Positions 61,844 to 64,000 of a stretch of DNA of 64,000 bases are shown here, piece after piece (the first letter of the stretch is position 1; each line of letters begins with the position of its first letter). The DNA is taken from the NCBI RefSeq assembly GCF_008360935.1, contig NZ_SRXO01000001.1:186001-250000 (forward strand), given 5' to 3'. Made by a program: the position numbers and the translations under genes. The stretch comes from Siccirubricoccus phaeus (GTDB lineage: Bacteria; Pseudomonadota; Alphaproteobacteria; Acetobacterales; Acetobacteraceae). The notes beneath the pieces are model-generated. The model saw only the letters and a program-made list of their open reading frames with translations, made no database searches and was not told the DNA's origin.

Positions 61844-62467
61844 ATGGACGCCGCCTGGGACGCCGCCTGGCTGGCTGCTGCCGCCGGCTTCGCCATCGCC
61901 ATGTCGGCGACGCCGGGGCCGAACAACGCCATGGTCGCCGCCTCCGGCGCCCGCTTCGGGCTGCGCCGGACCTTGCCGCATATGCTCGGCGTCTCGCTGG
62001 GCTTTCCGGTGATGCTGGTGCTGGTGGCGCTGGGCGCGGCGGAGCTGCTGCAGCGCAGCACCGCGCTGCAGGCGGCGCTGCGCTGGGTGGGCGCGGCCTG
62101 GATGCTGTGGCTCGCCTGGGGCCTGTTCACCGCGGCCCCCGCCGCGCCGGAGGCAGCAGCGGCGCCGCCGGGTGGGGCGCGGCCGATGCGGCTGTGGCAG
62201 GCGGCGCTGTTCCAATGGGTGAACCCCAAGGCCTGGATCATCGCCGCCGGCGCCATCGCCACCTATACCGGCAGCAGCGCCGGCGTGCTGCCGGATGCGC
62301 TGGCCCTGGCGGCGATCTTCATCCCGGCCGCCTTCCTCTCCCTGCTGGTCTGGGCGGCGATGGGGCGCGGGGTGGCCCGGCTGCTCTCCCCTGCCGGGCT
62401 CCGCTGGTTCAACCGGGCGATGGCGGTGCTGCTGCTGCTTTCCCTGGTGCCGCTGCTGCGCGGGTGA
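61844..62467 (+). CDS. LysE family translocator (RhtB-like amino acid exporter)
   Basis: A 207-residue inner-membrane exporter with about six helices. Family signature SATPGPNNAMVAASGARFG is near residue 21, with the conserved FQWVNPKAWIIAAGAIATY near 122. LysE/RhtB proteins expel amino acids and their analogues. AAGGAGAACG lies just before the ATG at 61844. Following ilvE, it may relieve excess of branched-chain amino acids, but the minisatellite between them argues against a shared transcript. Confidence 0.9.
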   Translation: MDAAWDAAWLAAAAGFAIAMSATPGPNNAMVAASGARFGLRRTLPHMLGVSLGFPVMLVLVALGAAELLQRSTALQAALRWVGAAWMLWLAWGLFTAAPAAPEAAAAPPGGARPMRLWQAALFQWVNPKAWIIAAGAIATYTGSSAGVLPDALALAAIFIPAAFLSLLVWAAMGRGVARLLSPAGLRWFNRAMAVLLLLSLVPLLRG

Positions 62468-62545
62468 GGCGAGGCGAGCCTCCGGGGCTTGCGGCCCGGC
62501 CCCTGCCATTCCCACCTCCTCCGGCGGACGGCGCGGGAGGTGGCG

Positions 62546-62953
62546 ATGCGGATCCGGTTTTGCCTGGCGATGGGGGCGGCCCTGCCCCTGCTGGTGGCCT
62601 GCACGGCCGGCCCCACCACCTCCGCCCCCGTGGCGGCCGCCGCGGCCGGCACGCAATTCGACGGGCGCTATGCCGGCCCTGGCATGCTGACCGCGGCCCG
62701 CGGCCAGAGCTGCGGCCCGATGGCCTATAATTACCTCGTCACCGTGCAGAACGGCACGGCGGAGGTGATCTACGACCGGCCGCGGATCTTCGGCGCCAAG
62801 GGCCCGGTGCGGGGGGATGGCAGCTTCACCCTGCAGCCGACCATCGGCGACACCGACCTGGTCTTCAGCGGCCGCATCGCCGACGGGAAGATGACCGGCG
62901 AGGCGCGCGACCAGAATTGCTCCCGCAGCCTCACCCTGCAGAAGCAGGGCTGA
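62546..62953 (+). CDS. Small predicted lipoprotein of unknown function
   Basis: A 135-residue protein with a lipoprotein leader MRIRFCLAMGAALPLLVAC; Cys19 is the likely lipidation site. After an Ala/Thr-rich linker the mature part has FDGRYAGPGMLTAARGQSCG, YLVTVQNGTAEVIYD and GRIADGKMTGEARDQNCSR, with two Cys that may form a disulphide. This is a compact beta-type domain common in Acetobacteraceae hypothetical proteins. GGGAGG precedes the ATG. No partner genes are evident. Confidence 0.75.
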   Translation: MRIRFCLAMGAALPLLVACTAGPTTSAPVAAAAAGTQFDGRYAGPGMLTAARGQSCGPMAYNYLVTVQNGTAEVIYDRPRIFGAKGPVRGDGSFTLQPTIGDTDLVFSGRIADGKMTGEARDQNCSRSLTLQKQG

Positions 62954-63021
62954 GTTCCGCTATCGCCGCGATCCGCGCTTCGGATTGGACGCGGCGGGCG
63001 CCGGCGGGGCAGGGTGGTGGC

Positions 63022-63261
63022 ATGACGACAACGCCAAGCCTTGCGCCGGACCGGATGCTGCTGCGGCAATTCCTCGCCTGGGTGGCGGCGGAGCCGCGGC
63101 CCTATGCGGTGGCGATGGAGGCTTGGTGCACCTCCTGCCCCCGGCTCTCGATCTGGGAGGATGCGCTGGCGGAAGGGCTGGTGCGGATCCGGCCGGGCGG
63201 GGAAGGCGGGATGGCGGCGGCCAGGATCGTGGTGACGGAGGCGGGGCGGGCGCTGCTTTGA
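63022..63261 (+). CDS. Short hypothetical protein (79 residues)
   Basis: The frame encodes MTTTPSLAPDRMLLRQFLAW followed by PYAVAMEAWCTSCPRLSIWED and a basic-hydrophobic end ARIVVTEAGRALL, which resembles the tail of small winged-helix proteins. No family is recognised. The start at 63022 is chosen because GGTGGTGGC precedes it and the frame upstream (62917) overlaps the lipoprotein gene. Codon usage and the ordered hydrophobic pattern suggest a real gene, but support is modest. Confidence 0.55.
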   Translation: MTTTPSLAPDRMLLRQFLAWVAAEPRPYAVAMEAWCTSCPRLSIWEDALAEGLVRIRPGGEGGMAAARIVVTEAGRALL

Positions 63262-63304
63262 ACGTAGTGCCGAGAGGGGCTTTGCCCCCCTCGGGCTCCC
63301 CCCA

Positions 63305-63326
63305 CCAAAGGCCGAAGGGCCTTTGG
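63305..63326. other. 9-bp stem-loop, inverted member of the GGCCTTTGG family
   Basis: CCAAAGGCC, loop GAAG, GGCCTTTGG, in the 170 bases between the 79-residue gene and galE. The same stem is at 48001-48022. It is followed at 63377 by another hairpin of the CTCAAGGGTT family, so two terminator-like structures stand between two converging genes. Confidence 0.5.
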
Positions 63327-63361
63327 AAACCATGAGTCCTGGACCCGTCGGTCGAAGCGCC

Positions 63362-63403
63362 AAACTCAAGGGTTCTAAAGGGCCTTTCGGCCCTTTGCGG
63401 GTG
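63362..63403. terminator. Terminator-like hairpin near the galE 3' end
   Basis: AAACTCAAGGGTTCTAAAGGGCC, TTTC and GGCCCTTTGCGGG; the stem AAAGGGCC (63377-63384) with GGCCCTTT (63389-63396) is perfect. Compared with 23799-23820, two outer G-C/A-T pairs differ but pairing is retained. It is positioned to end galE and the opposing small gene. Confidence 0.5.
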
Positions 63404-63431
63404 GGGGTTTGGGGGAGGGCAGAGCCCTCCC

Positions 63432-64000
63432 TCAACGGTCCCCGTAGCCCTGCGGACGCGCGCTATGCCACGCCCAGGCGGTGCGCACGATGTCGTCCAG
63501 CGCCCCGAAGCGCGGCGCCCACCCGGTCTCCGCCTTCAGCCGTTCCGAGGACGCCACCAGCACCGCCGGGTCCCCCGCCCGCCGCGGCCCCAGGCTGTGC
63601 GGCACGGGCCGGCCGCCGATGCGCTCCACCGCCTCGATCACCTGCTTCACCGAATAGCCAGTGCCGCTGCCGACATTGTAGCGGACGCTGCCCTGCTCCA
63701 GCCGCTCCAGCACCCGCAGATGCGCATCGGCCAGGTCCGTCACATGCACATAGTCGCGGATGCAGGTGCCGTCCGGCGTCGGGTAATCGGTGCCGAACAC
63801 CGTCAATGGCTGGCGGGTGCCGAGGGCGGCGCCGATGGCCAGCGGCACCAGATGCGTCTCCGGCTCATGGTCCTCGCCGATCCGCCCCTGCGGATCCGCC
63901 CCGGCGGCGTTGAAATAGCGCAGGCAGGCGAAGCGCAGCCCATGCACCCGGTCCGCCCAGGCCAGCCCCTTCTCCACCATCAGCTTGCTTTCGCCATAGG
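63432..64000 (-). CDS. galE: UDP-glucose 4-epimerase (C-terminal part; gene continues beyond window)
   Basis: GalE interconverts UDP-glucose and UDP-galactose for exopolysaccharide and LPS synthesis. The frame is open to the window edge, where the catalytic YxxxK motif is just visible (YGESK). It is followed by FACLRYFNAAGADPQGRIGE, the TPDGTCIRDYVHVTDLADAH motif, YNVGSGTGYSVKQVIEAV and RRAGDPAVLVASSERL, all standard GalE C-terminal signatures. About 189 residues are present; the NAD-binding N-terminus lies outside. Confidence 0.95.
   Translation of the reverse strand, partial: YGESKLMVEKGLAWADRVHGLRFACLRYFNAAGADPQGRIGEDHEPETHLVPLAIGAALGTRQPLTVFGTDYPTPDGTCIRDYVHVTDLADAHLRVLERLEQGSVRYNVGSGTGYSVKQVIEAVERIGGRPVPHSLGPRRAGDPAVLVASSERLKAETGWAPRFGALDDIVRTAWAWHSARPQGYGDR

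Noticed and set aside
61249-62262. A 337-codon minus-strand frame with THAPPAPSYPCTTG-type amino acid repeats.
   Set aside because: The amino acid repeats only reflect the ~50-bp minisatellite read antisense; the unit length shifts frame between copies and the frame continues antisense to the LysE gene.

Overview
The window is a GC-rich (around 70%) bacterial chromosome segment. It carries complete housekeeping blocks (minCDE, gatCAB, ruvX), Tat-type ABC receptors, orphan Bug-type periplasmic receptors and alphaproteobacterial gene pairs such as a PetP/PetR-like regulator pair beside ilvE. Together these suggest an alphaproteobacterium, most likely of the Acetobacteraceae (Roseomonas-like). 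That placement is inferred from gene content and not from a marker tree. No rRNA, tRNA, CRISPR array or transposase was seen.

Layout. 1-1873: the 3' end of minC, then minD and minE. 2152-5318: a large unknown protein divergent from a serine hydrolase. 5362-9645: ruvX divergent from gatC-gatA-(unknown)-gatB. 9733-13347: a GAF protein, a Bug receptor, a glycine-zipper lipoprotein and a two-gene chromate transporter. 13523-17977: a pimF/pimC/pimD-like dicarboxyl-CoA beta-oxidation operon, followed at 18260-22791 by a branched-chain-type ABC importer whose two permeases are fused. 23338-43456: a large catabolic region. It holds a DUF6481 protein, a UPF0280 (ApbE-like) protein, a 6-hydroxynicotinate-reductase-like flavoprotein, a molybdenum hydroxylase (fused Fe-S/Mo subunit plus FAD subunit), a MarR regulator and a divergent enamidase. 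Next come an HpnL-like membrane protein, a radical SAM protein and a DUF1185 protein, then a second ABC importer with four tandem receptor paralogues. 43824-49622: a lipoprotein esterase, a flavin monooxygenase with a cyclase-type hydrolase, a Bug receptor and a small membrane protein. 50013-56205: an AraC regulator, a YcaC-like hydrolase, XapX, an amidohydrolase, DoxX and an MFS exporter. 56350-59906: a MarR / OmpR regulator / histidine kinase set on the minus strand, interrupted by a 90-bp tandem repeat. 60254-64000: ilvE, a minisatellite, a LysE exporter, two small proteins and a partial galE.

The most coherent functional story is the 23.8-31.7 kb cluster. It encodes the three enzyme types of reductive nicotinate breakdown: a Mo hydroxylase, a 6-hydroxynicotinate reductase and an enamidase. 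They sit with an ApbE-like protein that could attach flavin to the reductase and with a MarR regulator, next to an ABC importer. The dicarboxyl-CoA beta-oxidation genes 10 kb upstream could take up C5-C7 diacid products of such a route.

The spaces between genes carry several families of palindromic elements. These are ~106-bp composite elements of two related types that in three cases supply the stop codon of the neighbouring gene, and several short hairpin families, two of which show compensatory base changes between copies.
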